64,000 nt of DNA from Arenibacter sp. 6A1 (GTDB lineage: Bacteria; Bacteroidota; Bacteroidia; Flavobacteriales; Flavobacteriaceae), in assembly GCF_012272855.1 (NCBI RefSeq), contig NZ_JAAXCQ010000007.1, positions 1 to 64,000 on the forward strand, in the 5' to 3' direction. Position 1 is the first letter of the stretch; each line of letters begins with the position of its first letter. Below, piece after piece: positions 10,213-19,236 of this stretch. Below the pieces are notes generated by a model that saw only the letters and a program-made list of their open reading frames with translations, made no database searches and was not told the origin of the DNA. The translations under genes and the position numbers were made by a program.

Positions 10213-10265
10213 AAAAAAGGTTTTAAATAACACAAATGTAATGTGATGTTATTTAAAACCTTTTA
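10213..10265 (-). terminator. Terminator of the glycogen-synthase-like/DUF4270 unit
   Basis: A perfect 18-bp inverted repeat, aaaaggttttaaataaca and tgttatttaaaacctttt, with a 14-base loop, starting ~50 bases past the DUF4270 stop. The T-run is on the minus-strand 3' side. Confidence 0.8.
10233..10240 (-). promoter_or_regulatory. Putative -7 element of glmS inside the terminator loop
   Basis: The minus strand reads TACATTTG (TAnnTTTG consensus) ~50 bases before the glmS start. It lies in the loop of the upstream gene's terminator hairpin. Confidence 0.45.
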
Positions 10266-10315
10266 AATCTCAGACAATTAACTAAAATATACTATATGTG
10301 GTACTTTTTTTGCCC

Positions 10316-12163
10316 TTACTTCACTTCTGTATAGTAAATTTCGAGTTTCAATTTCTTGTTTTCTTGCCCTTCAGAAGTATGATCACTTCCAAATAGCACA
10401 GTACCAAGCGGATTGATCACAGACATTAAGGCTACTTTGCCTTCTTTGCCGTTTGCCAACATAGCCTTAACAGCCCTAGACACTCTAATATCGGAGGTCA
10501 CGGCCAAATTTAAGGTCGCATTGGTAGAATCCCTAACGATGATATCGTTGATATAATTGGTGATCTTTATTTTATAATGATCTCCCTTTCCATTTTTCCT
10601 AGTCAACGCTCCATCGTAATTGGTAAGGTTCCCTGCATTAAAATCGGCTTCTTGTTCAAAGAACGGATTGTACACTGGGATATTACTATCGGCCTTGTAG
10701 AGATACAATTTAGATGGTTCTATCACTTCTCCCGCGCCATCCAAAGTATTTCTGTCGACATAAAAAACAAGGTTGGCTTCGTTAATGATCCAATTTTTGT
10801 TCTTTATCTGGTTGATGATTTCTGCTCCATCGCTGTCATTGAACAATTTAATTTGAGCAAAACTTCCTGCTCCTCCTTTTAAATAAATTCTGGAAGCATT
10901 TTCGCCATTGTCCATACTATTGGCAATCTCTGTAGGATAGGCGTCATTGACAAATGTATTGACCGCATTTCCTGTAACAGCCCCTGTATTGGTATTTTTT
11001 CTTAGCAGATGCAACACAAATTCACCTTCCTTCTTTACATCAAACTCATCGTCGGAAGTATCAGAAGTCCCCTTAGTATCTACCGTATCGTACTCGTACT
11101 TAATGGTAATATTTCCTTGGGTCAAATCTAACAACATCAGGACATCGTCAGAAACGGATAAATGGATACCTCTAAAAAATTCGGCAAAATTCGATTGACT
11201 CAATAATTCTGAAGCGCCTTCCTTATCCAAAATATTCTTCTGAAAGAAAGTTTTGTCTAGCGCAACCCTTATCCCTGGTGCAAGGCGCACTGGCGCCTCC
11301 TTTGATTCATCTTCTTCTTCGGTCTCTGGATCGTCTTCTTTAAAAATAAGTTCTTCCTCGGTTTTAATCGTTACCGGTCCTTCAAATAAAAGATCTGAAA
11401 CAAAATCGGGAGAAAACTGCTGAGACGAAAAATATTGCTGCGCCTCTTGGAAATTGCTATTAGGATCTAAATCCCTTAAATAGTAGGTAGAACGCTCTAC
11501 CTTTAAATTAAATGGAATATCTCTATTCCCATATATACTATCCAAATCGAATTTTATAGGAAATCTGTTCGGAGCCGTATCGGTATCTTTGTCATCATTG
11601 GTTCCGTCTCCATCGGTATCCTTATTATAAGGATCGGTACCCATAGCTTTCTCTTGAGCATCTGTCAATCCGTCGCCATCGTAGTCACTGTTTGGATCGT
11701 CTGGATCCTTATCGTAAATATCTGGCACCCCATCATTATCCCTATCACCTTTGGTATTGGTCAAAAAGGGAATAAATAAGGTTACTTCCTTAACGGTCTC
11801 TTTTTCCTTTATAGTAAGGATATTATCATCGGTATCGGCATTAGCCTCTTTTTGGGCAGAGTAACTGCCAAAAACCGGATTTTCCTTTGATAATAGTACC
11901 TGGGTAGTGATCCTAGCTTCGGTTGTCCCGTATACTGGATCATTAAATTTCCCTAATTGGTATATTGGCACCTTATTGGTCTGTACTGCTTCAACTTTTT
12001 TGTTGTAGGCAAAAACATCGTACACCGCCTTATTTGCAGTAAATGGTTCGTCTCCTATTACGCCACTACCAATTGTTGTAAGATCGTCTTCACAAGAAAC
12101 AAAAGTTGCCGCTAACAACATTCCTACAAGCGCAGGAAATTTCAATCCTTTTACTAAATCCAT
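10316..12163 (-). CDS. DUF4270 family lipoprotein with a TSP3-like calcium-binding insertion
   Basis: A 615-residue exported lipoprotein (lipobox FVSC, Cys24) matching the flavobacterial DUF4270 family, whose function is unknown. Between two parts of the family domain lies an acidic insert at residues 140-197 with three DxDxDG-type repeats ([36 protein letters not shown]), the pattern of thrombospondin type 3 calcium-binding repeats. It starts 5 bases after the glycogen-synthase-like gene, so the two are cotranscribed. I recall a comparable order of glycogen-synthase-like, DUF4270 and glmS genes beside panC in other Flavobacteriaceae. Likely outer-membrane or surface exposed. Confidence 0.82.
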   Translation of the reverse strand: MDLVKGLKFPALVGMLLAATFVSCEDDLTTIGSGVIGDEPFTANKAVYDVFAYNKKVEAVQTNKVPIYQLGKFNDPVYGTTEARITTQVLLSKENPVFGSYSAQKEANADTDDNILTIKEKETVKEVTLFIPFLTNTKGDRDNDGVPDIYDKDPDDPNSDYDGDGLTDAQEKAMGTDPYNKDTDGDGTNDDKDTDTAPNRFPIKFDLDSIYGNRDIPFNLKVERSTYYLRDLDPNSNFQEAQQYFSSQQFSPDFVSDLLFEGPVTIKTEEELIFKEDDPETEEEDESKEAPVRLAPGIRVALDKTFFQKNILDKEGASELLSQSNFAEFFRGIHLSVSDDVLMLLDLTQGNITIKYEYDTVDTKGTSDTSDDEFDVKKEGEFVLHLLRKNTNTGAVTGNAVNTFVNDAYPTEIANSMDNGENASRIYLKGGAGSFAQIKLFNDSDGAEIINQIKNKNWIINEANLVFYVDRNTLDGAGEVIEPSKLYLYKADSNIPVYNPFFEQEADFNAGNLTNYDGALTRKNGKGDHYKIKITNYINDIIVRDSTNATLNLAVTSDIRVSRAVKAMLANGKEGKVALMSVINPLGTVLFGSDHTSEGQENKKLKLEIYYTEVK

Positions 12164-12168
12164 CTAAA

Positions 12169-12978
12169 CTATTTTAATACTTCTGTGTTATAAAAATTCA
12201 GGTAAGCTTCTTCAAATTCCTGGATAGGCACATAAGGCAATACAGGTTTCTGAACCTCGGAAATATGCGTTTCCAGTTCATTTGGAAGCTCTTCCGCAGC
12301 TAAAATAACGGCATCAGAAAAATCGACCGCTACCTTTAACAAATTATTATAACTAGGATCTTCAAGGGATTTTATGCTTTCTTCGGGCACTCCGTCAAAG
12401 GCAATCTTCTTAATCATATCGCTATTTAGACTCCCTTCAAAACCTTGTCCATAGACCGAAAGCACAATTTTACTTTCCGAGAACAAAGGTTCATCGGCGT
12501 AGAATTTTTTCAAATACAAGGGAAGTAATGAAGCCATCCATCCGTGTACATGGATAATATCTGGAGACCAATTTAATTTCTTAACAGTTTCAACGACCCC
12601 TTTCGCAAAGAAAATAGCACGTTCATCGTTATCAGGAAATCCTTTTCCATCCTCATCGGTGAAAGTGGCTTTTCTTTTGAAATATTCCTCATTATCTATA
12701 AAGTACACTTGTATACGTTCCCTAGGGATCGAAGCTACCTTTATAATTAACGGCATATCCATGTCATTGATCACAAGGTTCATCCCTGATAATCTAATGA
12801 CTTCATGCAATTGATGTCGACGCTCATTGATGTTTCCGAACCTTGGCATAAAAATCCTAATCTGGCCACCATTACTGTTGACCATTCTTGGGGTTTCATA
12901 AGACATTAAGGAAACTTCGTTCTCTGGTAGATAGGGTACTAATTCTGAAGATACAAACAATATCTTTTTGCCATTCAT
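12169..12978 (-). CDS. Glycogen/starch synthase N-domain-like protein (short form)
   Basis: A 269-residue cytoplasmic protein resembling only the N-terminal Rossmann domain of GT5 glycogen/starch synthases (KKILFVSSELVPYL at the start, RIFMPRFGNINER, PDIIHVHGWMASLLP). The usual ADP-glucose-binding KxGGL loop near the N-terminus is replaced (EVSLMSYETPRMV), and the whole C-terminal domain of full-length GlgA (about 470-500 residues) is missing, so normal glucosyltransferase activity is doubtful. It is the first gene of a two-gene unit with the DUF4270 lipoprotein and diverges from panC. Databases usually name such proteins glycogen synthase; the real role is unknown. Confidence 0.75.
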   Translation of the reverse strand: MNGKKILFVSSELVPYLPENEVSLMSYETPRMVNSNGGQIRIFMPRFGNINERRHQLHEVIRLSGMNLVINDMDMPLIIKVASIPRERIQVYFIDNEEYFKRKATFTDEDGKGFPDNDERAIFFAKGVVETVKKLNWSPDIIHVHGWMASLLPLYLKKFYADEPLFSESKIVLSVYGQGFEGSLNSDMIKKIAFDGVPEESIKSLEDPSYNNLLKVAVDFSDAVILAAEELPNELETHISEVQKPVLPYVPIQEFEEAYLNFYNTEVLK

Positions 12979-13014
12979 AAAAGCTATATTTTATTTATAG
13001 TGCAAACGCAGCTG

Positions 13015-13022
13015 CAAAATTA
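13015..13022 (-). promoter_or_regulatory. Putative -7 element of the glycogen-synthase-like/DUF4270 unit
   Basis: The minus strand reads TAATTTTG ~37 bases before the start codon. Confidence 0.5.
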
Positions 13023-13053
13023 CAAAAATTATAGAGATTAGCGGTAATTATAG

Positions 13054-13061
13054 TAAGTTTG
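13054..13061 (+). promoter_or_regulatory. Putative -7 element of panC
   Basis: TAAGTTTG lies 20 bases before the panC ATG. It is ~35 bases from the divergent -7 box, so the two promoters are back to back. Confidence 0.5.
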
Positions 13062-13081
13062 CTCTCTTTTAAGTTGAACAG

Positions 13082-13924
13082 ATGCAGTTATTTACCACTA
13101 AAAAGGATCTTGACTCCTTTCTTTACCCCCTAAGAAAAGGCAAATCGATTGGTTTGGTCCCTACCATGGGAGCCCTACATACGGGACATTTATCCCTTGT
13201 AAAAAAATCGGTAGCCGAAAACCATATTACGGTGATTAGCATATTTGTGAATCCCACCCAATTCAATAATCAGGACGATTTAGAGAAATATCCCAAAACT
13301 TTGGATGCCGATATTTCATTATTATCTTCCGTTTCGGACGATTTAGTTGTTTTTGCCCCTTCGGTTTCCGAAATATATGCCGAAGAGGTAGCTTCCAAAA
13401 CCTACGATTTTGAAGGTTTGGAAAAAGTGATGGAAGGCGAATTCCGCCAAGGACATTTCGAAGGCGTTGGTACCATTGTGGAGAAATTGTTCCGATTGAC
13501 CATGCCCAACAAGGCATATTTTGGAGAAAAGGATTTTCAACAGTTACAAATCATTAAAAAACTGGTTAAAATCACCCAATTGCCCATTCAAATTATTGGA
13601 TGCCCCATCCTAAGGGAACCTAATGGCCTTGCCATGAGCTCTAGAAACGAAAGACTTACCCCAAACCAAAGAAACACCGCTTCCTTTATTTACAGTACCC
13701 TTCAGGAGGCTAAACATAAGTTTGGCACAAAAAGTGCAGTTTCTATAACGGATTGGGTGAAGGAAGAATTTGAAAACCATGAGTCCCTACAATTAGAATA
13801 CTTTAAAATAACGGACGAAAACAACCTTCAGCCTGTATTGGAAAAGGAAAACAATACCGCCTACAGGGCCTTTATAGCGGTTTATGCAGGAGATGTAAGA
13901 CTGATTGATAACATTCTGCTATAA
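13082..13924 (+). CDS. panC: Pantoate--beta-alanine ligase (pantothenate synthetase)
   Basis: A 280-residue cytoplasmic ligase joining pantoate and beta-alanine with ATP, the last step of pantothenate (vitamin B5, CoA precursor) synthesis. The HIGH-like site is PTMGALHTGH (27-36), FVNPTQF (55-61) contacts pantoate, and the KMSKS-equivalent is MSSRNERL (185-192), preceded by GEKDFQQ (148-154). It is followed 42 bases on by panD, which supplies beta-alanine, so the two steps are encoded together. Confidence 0.98.
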   Translation: MQLFTTKKDLDSFLYPLRKGKSIGLVPTMGALHTGHLSLVKKSVAENHITVISIFVNPTQFNNQDDLEKYPKTLDADISLLSSVSDDLVVFAPSVSEIYAEEVASKTYDFEGLEKVMEGEFRQGHFEGVGTIVEKLFRLTMPNKAYFGEKDFQQLQIIKKLVKITQLPIQIIGCPILREPNGLAMSSRNERLTPNQRNTASFIYSTLQEAKHKFGTKSAVSITDWVKEEFENHESLQLEYFKITDENNLQPVLEKENNTAYRAFIAVYAGDVRLIDNILL

Positions 13925-13954
13925 TACCAATAACAACATTGAGCAATAAATTAT

Positions 13955-13962
13955 TAACTTTG
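13955..13962 (+). promoter_or_regulatory. Putative -7 element directly before panD
   Basis: TAACTTTG ends 4 bases before the panD ATG. If used, transcription would begin at or next to the start codon. A TTG occurs upstream but closer than the usual 17-23 bases. Confidence 0.45.
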
Positions 13963-13966
13963 TCCC

Positions 13967-14317
13967 ATGCAAATAGAAGTAGTAAAATCTAAAATACACC
14001 GTGTAAAAGTTACCGGTGCAGACCTCAACTATGTTGGCAGTATAACCATTGATGAGGATTTAATGGATGCCGCGAACATTATTCGAGGAGAAAAGGTACA
14101 AATTGTTAACAATAACAATGGCGAAAGATTAGAGACCTACGCCATTCCAGGACCTAGAAATACGGGCGAAATTACCCTTAACGGTGCTGCGGCCAGAAAG
14201 GTTTGCGTTGGCGATGTATTAATTCTTATCACCTATGCCCATATGGATTTCGAAGAGGCCAAAACCTTTAACCCTTCCTTGGTATTTCCTAACGAGGAAA
14301 CTAATATGTTGACCTAA
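13967..14317 (+). CDS. panD: Aspartate 1-decarboxylase
   Basis: A 116-residue pyruvoyl-dependent decarboxylase that makes beta-alanine from aspartate for pantothenate synthesis. The proenzyme self-cleaves between Gly24 and Ser25 (NYVGSITID, residues 21-29), and Ser25 becomes the pyruvoyl group. The C-terminal part with [18 protein letters not shown] matches the family throughout, and the length is normal. It is downstream of panC and two bases before the next gene. Confidence 0.98.
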   Translation: MQIEVVKSKIHRVKVTGADLNYVGSITIDEDLMDAANIIRGEKVQIVNNNNGERLETYAIPGPRNTGEITLNGAAARKVCVGDVLILITYAHMDFEEAKTFNPSLVFPNEETNMLT

Positions 14318-14319
14318 TC

Positions 14320-15285
14320 TTGAAAGCCTCCTTTAAGAAAACATTAAAATCGACACTTCCAATTCTATTGGGAGTGTTTTTAGTTTGGTACTCTTACTAT
14401 AGAACCACAGAGGAGGAAAAACAGCAAATAATACATTATATAAAGGAGGCAAATTTACTTTGGGTAGGAATCTCTGTTATCCTGGGCGTACTTACCCATC
14501 TTTCTAGAGCCATTCGTTGGAACTATTTATTAAAGCCGCTAGGATATACCCCAGGGCTTATGAATAACATTCTCATTATACTAACGGCTTATTTCACCAA
14601 TCTTGGTATTCCCAGATCGGGTGAAATTTTAAGGGCCACCGCACTGACTACCTATGAAGGGGTGCCCTTTGAAAAAGGTTTTGGTACCATAGTCACAGAA
14701 AGGGTCATAGACCTTATTATGCTGCTATTGATCGTCGGCATCACTTTAATATTACAGACAGATATCATATGGGCATTTTTACAAGGGAAGGGGTTTAACG
14801 GTTCCGTACTGATCGGAGTACTCAGTGTTGGTACTATAGGTCTTTTTCTAAGTATGTATTTTATAAAAAAATCGACCTCTACCCTAGCCAAAAAACTAAA
14901 AAAGATACTAAAAGGACTTATGGACGGTGTTTTTAGTATTTTTAAAATGAAAAATAAATGGGCTTTTGCCTTCCATACCCTATTTATTTGGGTGGCTTAT
15001 ATTGCCATGTTCTGGATTATTAAATTTACCATCCCAGAGACCATAGACCTCACGGTTAGCCAACTTATGGTTGCCTTTGTGGCAGGTGCCTTTGCCATGA
15101 CCGCTACCAATGGCGGTATAGGTATTTACCCCATTGCCGTAAGCGGTGCCTTGGCCATTTTTGGCATTAGTTCTGTTTCCGGAGATGCCTTTGGGTGGAT
15201 TATGTGGATATCCCAAACTTTCATGATCGTTGTTTTTGGTGCAATATCTTTTCTGTTATTGCCGTTATGGAACAGAAACAGATAG
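14320..15285 (+). CDS. Lysylphosphatidylglycerol synthase TM region/UPF0104-like membrane protein
   Basis: A 321-residue polytopic inner-membrane protein with about 8 hydrophobic helices, of the flippase-like UPF0104/LPG_synthase_TM type (SRAIRWNYLLKPLGY at about 63-77; YFTNLGIPRSGEILRA at about 91-106; ATNGGIGIYPIAVSGALAIF near 263-282). It lacks the soluble aminoacyltransferase domain of MprF, so it may act as a lipid flippase or regulator rather than a synthase. The start is TTG, two bases after the panD stop, indicating translational coupling. No ATG upstream fits because panD occupies that space. Confidence 0.85.
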   Translation: MKASFKKTLKSTLPILLGVFLVWYSYYRTTEEEKQQIIHYIKEANLLWVGISVILGVLTHLSRAIRWNYLLKPLGYTPGLMNNILIILTAYFTNLGIPRSGEILRATALTTYEGVPFEKGFGTIVTERVIDLIMLLLIVGITLILQTDIIWAFLQGKGFNGSVLIGVLSVGTIGLFLSMYFIKKSTSTLAKKLKKILKGLMDGVFSIFKMKNKWAFAFHTLFIWVAYIAMFWIIKFTIPETIDLTVSQLMVAFVAGAFAMTATNGGIGIYPIAVSGALAIFGISSVSGDAFGWIMWISQTFMIVVFGAISFLLLPLWNRNR

Positions 15286-15316
15286 CTTTCTTCAATTTAT
15301 TGCCAAAATAAAAATT

Positions 15317-16459
15317 ATGCAACGGATAATTACTTTTTGCTTCCTATTGCTGTGCTTTACCAATAACGCCCAGCTCACGAAAGAGATCTTTGAGTCCTTT
15401 AAATTACAAGAGCGCCGCGATGTGCGCTACTATTTTCCGGAGGACTATTCTGCCGATAAAAAATATCCCCTGATCGTAGTATTGGATGCCGAGTATTTAT
15501 TTGACCAAGTCTTGGCCAACGCTAAGTTTTATAGTGATTTTCACGGCATGCCAGAAGCTATTGTGGTAGGTGTAGAACAGGGCAAAAATTCTATTCGCTA
15601 TGACGATTGCGACTTTGATCCCGAGAGTGGTCTTCCCTCCGAAAAAGGCAAGTTGTTTTTTGAATTTTTAGGGATGGAACTGATCCCTTATCTAGAGAGC
15701 AAATATAGTCTGGCCCCTTTTAAAATGTTCGTAGGCTATGAGCTAACGGCCAATTTCGGCAATTTCTATTTGTTTAAGGAAAACTCTCTTTTCAATGCTT
15801 TTATCGCGATATCCCCCACCTTGGCCCCAGAAATGGAATCTAGGGTTCCACAAAGGATTGCGGCCATGAAAAAGAAAATTTTCTATCAACTGATCGTCGA
15901 AGGAGAAAATAACCCACACACTCATAGCGTTTTGGCCTTTGATCAGGCATTAAAAACTGTAAAGACCGAGAATTTATATTATTACTTTGATCAATACCCG
16001 GGTGCCGATCATATTTCCATAGCTACTTACGGTATCGGAAAAGCCTTTGACAACATTTTTGGCATGTTTAAACCGATAAGTCCGGCCGAATACAAAGAAC
16101 AAATTTTAACTTCCGAGGATCCTGTATTTAAATACCTTGAAACCAAACATACTACTATTGAAAATTTATTTGGGTTTAGAAAAACTACAAGCCTTAACGA
16201 CATTATGGCCATTTATGCGGCAAGCCGTAAAAAGAAAGATTTTGAATCCCTAAAACCCTTGTCAGAGCTTTGCAAAAAAGAATTCCCTACCACCATGTTG
16301 GGATTCTATTTTGAGGGAGAATACTACGAACAATTGGGCGAGCCCAAAAAAGCATTGCGGACTTTTGAAAAAGCTTTTGGCATGGAAGAAATAGACTTCT
16401 TAACCAGGGAGATGGCACTAGAAAAAATGGATGCCCTAAAGGCCGATTTCGGTTTTTAG
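15317..16459 (+). CDS. Secreted esterase-like alpha/beta hydrolase-fold protein lacking the usual Ser
   Basis: From ATG 15317 (380 residues) the product starts with a signal peptide, MQRIITFCFLLLCFTNNAQ; an upstream in-frame start at 15230 would overlap the previous gene and bury this signal, so I reject it. The body resembles enterochelin-esterase/esterase-D-like hydrolases: LIVVLDAEYLF (about 52-62), SIRYDDCDFDP (92-102) and a late His in GADHISIATYG (His232). At the nucleophile elbow, where GxSxG is expected, the sequence reads VGYELTANFG (139-148) with no Ser. A short TPR-like C-terminal tail follows. It may be a non-catalytic binding protein. Last gene of the panCD unit. Confidence 0.78.
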   Translation: MQRIITFCFLLLCFTNNAQLTKEIFESFKLQERRDVRYYFPEDYSADKKYPLIVVLDAEYLFDQVLANAKFYSDFHGMPEAIVVGVEQGKNSIRYDDCDFDPESGLPSEKGKLFFEFLGMELIPYLESKYSLAPFKMFVGYELTANFGNFYLFKENSLFNAFIAISPTLAPEMESRVPQRIAAMKKKIFYQLIVEGENNPHTHSVLAFDQALKTVKTENLYYYFDQYPGADHISIATYGIGKAFDNIFGMFKPISPAEYKEQILTSEDPVFKYLETKHTTIENLFGFRKTTSLNDIMAIYAASRKKKDFESLKPLSELCKKEFPTTMLGFYFEGEYYEQLGEPKKALRTFEKAFGMEEIDFLTREMALEKMDALKADFGF

Positions 16460-16605
16460 CCCCTATTGTCTCCTTAGCATACCTAACCAAAACAAGGACT
16501 AGGCCTGGCCTATTATGAATAGAAAAAAAATCTATAGCCCCTTGGACAGTTTACGCCCACTGACAAAGCCCGGCTAGAAAAACCTCAGCTGTTCCAAACT
16601 TTATT

Positions 16606-16613
16606 TATCTTCG
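16606..16613 (+). promoter_or_regulatory. Putative -7 element of radA
   Basis: TATCTTCG, one mismatch from TAnnTTTG, 21 bases before the radA ATG. Confidence 0.35.
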
Positions 16614-16633
16614 TCAAAATCTTAGAATAAAGA

Positions 16634-17995
16634 ATGGCTAAAACTAAATCGACTTTTTTTTGTCAGAACTGTGGTACCCAATACGCAAAATGGGTAGGAC
16701 AATGTAGTGCTTGTAAGGAATGGAATACCGTAGTGGAAGAAGTAATCCAGAAGGAAGAAAAGACCCCGTGGAAGAGTCCTTCCAATACCACCAAAAGAAT
16801 TGCCAAACCTTTACGGGTAAATGAAATAGCTACCGACAAGGAACTTCGGCTAAACACCTTCGACCTAGAATTCAACCGGGTACTGGGCGGCGGATTGGTT
16901 CCGGGCTCCCTAACTCTTTTAGGAGGAGAACCAGGGGTAGGAAAAAGTACGTTACTGCTTCAAATAGCCCTAAAACTGCCTTATAAAACCCTATATGTGT
17001 CTGGAGAAGAAAGCCAGAAACAGATAAAAATGCGTGCCGATCGCATTAACCCCAATAGTGAAACTTGTTTTATACTGACCGAAACAAAGACCCAAAATAT
17101 CTTTCAGCAAATAGAGGCCACCGAACCCGATATCGTGGTAATCGATTCTATACAGACCTTACATTCTGATTATATAGAATCTGCCGCCGGGAGTATTTCA
17201 CAGATACGGGAATGTACCGCCGAACTGATAAAATTTGCCAAAGAAACCAATACCCCTGTTATTTTAATTGGCCACATCACCAAAGATGGCACCATAGCCG
17301 GACCAAAGATTCTGGAACATATGGTCGATACCGTACTACAGTTCGAAGGGGACAGAAATTATGTATACCGCATTTTAAGGGCCTTAAAAAACCGGTTCGG
17401 ATCTACGGCAGAATTGGGAATCTATGAAATGCAGGGCAGCGGATTGCGAGAAGTAAACAATCCGTCCGAAATTCTGATATCCAAAAACGATGAAGGGCTC
17501 AGTGGCACCGCAATAGCTTCGACCATAGAAGGCATGCGGCCTTTAATGATAGAAATACAGGCCCTTGTCAGTACCGCTGTATACGGTACGCCACAGCGCT
17601 CAACCACAGGATACAATTCCAAACGATTGAACATGTTGTTGGCCGTTTTGGAAAAACGAGCCGGATTTAAACTAGGTGCCAAGGATGTTTTCCTCAATAT
17701 CACAGGCGGAATATCCGTAGATGATCCCGCCATAGATTTAGCCGTTATAGCCGCTATCCTTTCTAGCAACGAAGACGTCGCAATAGACAAAGGAGTGTGT
17801 TTTGCCGCAGAAGTAGGACTCGCAGGAGAAATACGCCCTGTACAACGTATCGATAACCGTATCCTAGAGGCAGAAAAATTAGGCTTTAGCAGCATATTTG
17901 TTTCCAAAAACAATAAAATAACCCTTAAAAACACCAATATCCGTATTCATTTAATTACAAGGATCGAAGATCTGGCCAACGCCTTATTCGCGTAA
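16634..17995 (+). CDS. radA: DNA repair protein RadA
   Basis: A 453-residue RecA-like ATPase that promotes branch migration during homologous recombination. An N-terminal zinc finger uses Cys10, Cys13, Cys24 and Cys27. Walker A is GEPGVGKST (98-106), the RadA-specific KNRFG motif is at 252-256, and the C-terminal third is the Lon-protease-like domain (ISVDDPAIDLAV region). Full length and clean. It stands alone on the plus strand with its own candidate promoter. The long minus-strand frame within it is an antisense shadow. Confidence 0.97.
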   Translation: MAKTKSTFFCQNCGTQYAKWVGQCSACKEWNTVVEEVIQKEEKTPWKSPSNTTKRIAKPLRVNEIATDKELRLNTFDLEFNRVLGGGLVPGSLTLLGGEPGVGKSTLLLQIALKLPYKTLYVSGEESQKQIKMRADRINPNSETCFILTETKTQNIFQQIEATEPDIVVIDSIQTLHSDYIESAAGSISQIRECTAELIKFAKETNTPVILIGHITKDGTIAGPKILEHMVDTVLQFEGDRNYVYRILRALKNRFGSTAELGIYEMQGSGLREVNNPSEILISKNDEGLSGTAIASTIEGMRPLMIEIQALVSTAVYGTPQRSTTGYNSKRLNMLLAVLEKRAGFKLGAKDVFLNITGGISVDDPAIDLAVIAAILSSNEDVAIDKGVCFAAEVGLAGEIRPVQRIDNRILEAEKLGFSSIFVSKNNKITLKNTNIRIHLITRIEDLANALFA

Positions 17996-17998
17996 TTA

Positions 17999-18097
17999 TT
18001 AGCGCTTGGAATTAAATAGTCTTGCCCCAAATAAGATTATGAACACCAAGACGATGATAATGATAAACTGAAAAAAGCCAATTTGTAAAAAGATCAT
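17999..18097 (-). CDS. Possible tiny single-pass membrane protein
   Basis: A 32-codon frame with ATG start, lying exactly between the radA stop and the aldo/keto reductase stop. The product (MIFLQIGFFQF, then a nearly pure Ile/Leu/Val/Phe helix, then FGARLFNSKR) has a positive-inside membrane-anchor profile. The LFGARLF end faintly recalls the end of a TatA helix, but the protein is too short to be TatA. No family recognised. Support: complete frame, good helix-plus-basic-tail pattern and a fitting gap; no clear promoter. Confidence 0.35.
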   Translation of the reverse strand: MIFLQIGFFQFIIIIVLVFIILFGARLFNSKR

Positions 18098-18109
18098 ATC
18101 TATTGCTTA

Positions 18110-19150
18110 TTAAGGGGCAGGGTTGGGGAATTCCGTATGAATAGCCTCAATACCTGCCAATACTGCATCGCTTAAGGTTACCTCTATACTAGCTATATTT
18201 TCTTTTAATTGGTCCATAGTCGTTGCCCCAATAATATTACTGGTAACAAAAGGTCTTGTATTGACAAATGCCAAAGCCATTTGCGTTAGTGACATATTGT
18301 GATCCTTTGCCAAGTCATAATATTTTTGGGTAGCTTTTACGGACATCTCATTACTGTAACGATTGTAATTTGGAAAAAGACTTACCCTAGCATTTTCTGG
18401 TTGCTTGCCACCCAAGTACTTGCCGCTTAGCACTCCAAATCCTAATGGAGAATACGCCAACAACCCTAAATTTTCCCGGTGTGAAATTTCGGCCAATCCC
18501 ACTTCATAAGATCTATTCAACAGACTGTAGGGGTTCTGAATGGTTTTCATTCTTGGCAACCTTATGTGCACCTTGCTTTCTTCTAAAAAACGCATGGCTC
18601 CCCACGGGGTTTCATTAGACAAGCCCACATGTCGTATTTTCCCTTCGGCTATCAAATCCCTTAAAGTTTCTAGAATTTGATGAAAATTGTCTTCCCAATG
18701 ATCCCCTACATCTTGTTTATAGCCCAATTTCCCAAAATAATTGGTATTACGCTCTGGCCAATGTAATTGGTATACATCTATATAATCTGTTTGTAAACGC
18801 CTTAAACTTCCTTCTACCGCTTCTATGATCGCTGTTTTGCTAAAACCATCGGTTCTTATAAACTTGGTTACCTCCGATCGGCCAGCGATTTTAGATCCCA
18901 ATACAATCTTATCGCGATTTTTGTTTTTCTTAAACCAATTCCCTATAATTTCTTCGGTAACGGAATGTAATTCTTTTTTAGCGGGAATGGGATATAGCTC
19001 TGCCGTATCAAAAAAGTTTACTCCTTGTTCCAGCGCATAATCCATTTGCGCATGTCCTTCTGCTTCCGTGTTCTGACGGCCCCATGTCATGGTGCCCAAG
19101 CAAATCTTACTTACTTCAATATCGGTATGTGGCAATTGGGTATATATCAT
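18110..19150 (-). CDS. Aldo/keto reductase, Tas-like
   Basis: A 346-residue NADP(H)-dependent aldo/keto reductase with the catalytic tetrad Asp48, Tyr53, Lys87 and His130 (FFDTAELYP, LGSKIAG, DVYQLHWPER). Close to the E. coli Tas subgroup, which has the same length, a very similar start (the TMTWGRQNTEAEGHAQ stretch) and the ending FPNPAP. Physiological substrate unknown. It lies 86 bases downstream of xth on the same strand; I see no terminator between them. Confidence 0.92.
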   Translation of the reverse strand: MIYTQLPHTDIEVSKICLGTMTWGRQNTEAEGHAQMDYALEQGVNFFDTAELYPIPAKKELHSVTEEIIGNWFKKNKNRDKIVLGSKIAGRSEVTKFIRTDGFSKTAIIEAVEGSLRRLQTDYIDVYQLHWPERNTNYFGKLGYKQDVGDHWEDNFHQILETLRDLIAEGKIRHVGLSNETPWGAMRFLEESKVHIRLPRMKTIQNPYSLLNRSYEVGLAEISHRENLGLLAYSPLGFGVLSGKYLGGKQPENARVSLFPNYNRYSNEMSVKATQKYYDLAKDHNMSLTQMALAFVNTRPFVTSNIIGATTMDQLKENIASIEVTLSDAVLAGIEAIHTEFPNPAP

Positions 19151-19236
19151 TCTAATTGTTTTTCTTTTATGCTTGTTGTTAAGACAATCTTCTAGTATTC
19201 CTAATAGTCGCTTATGCTATTAACACCTATAAATTC

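Noticed and set aside
15230-15316. Longer N-terminus for the esterase-like protein
   Set aside because: Would overlap the flippase-like gene by 56 bases and bury a good signal peptide that starts at 15317.
17422-17937. 171-codon open frame antisense to radA
   Set aside because: Mirror of the radA coding frame, no family features.
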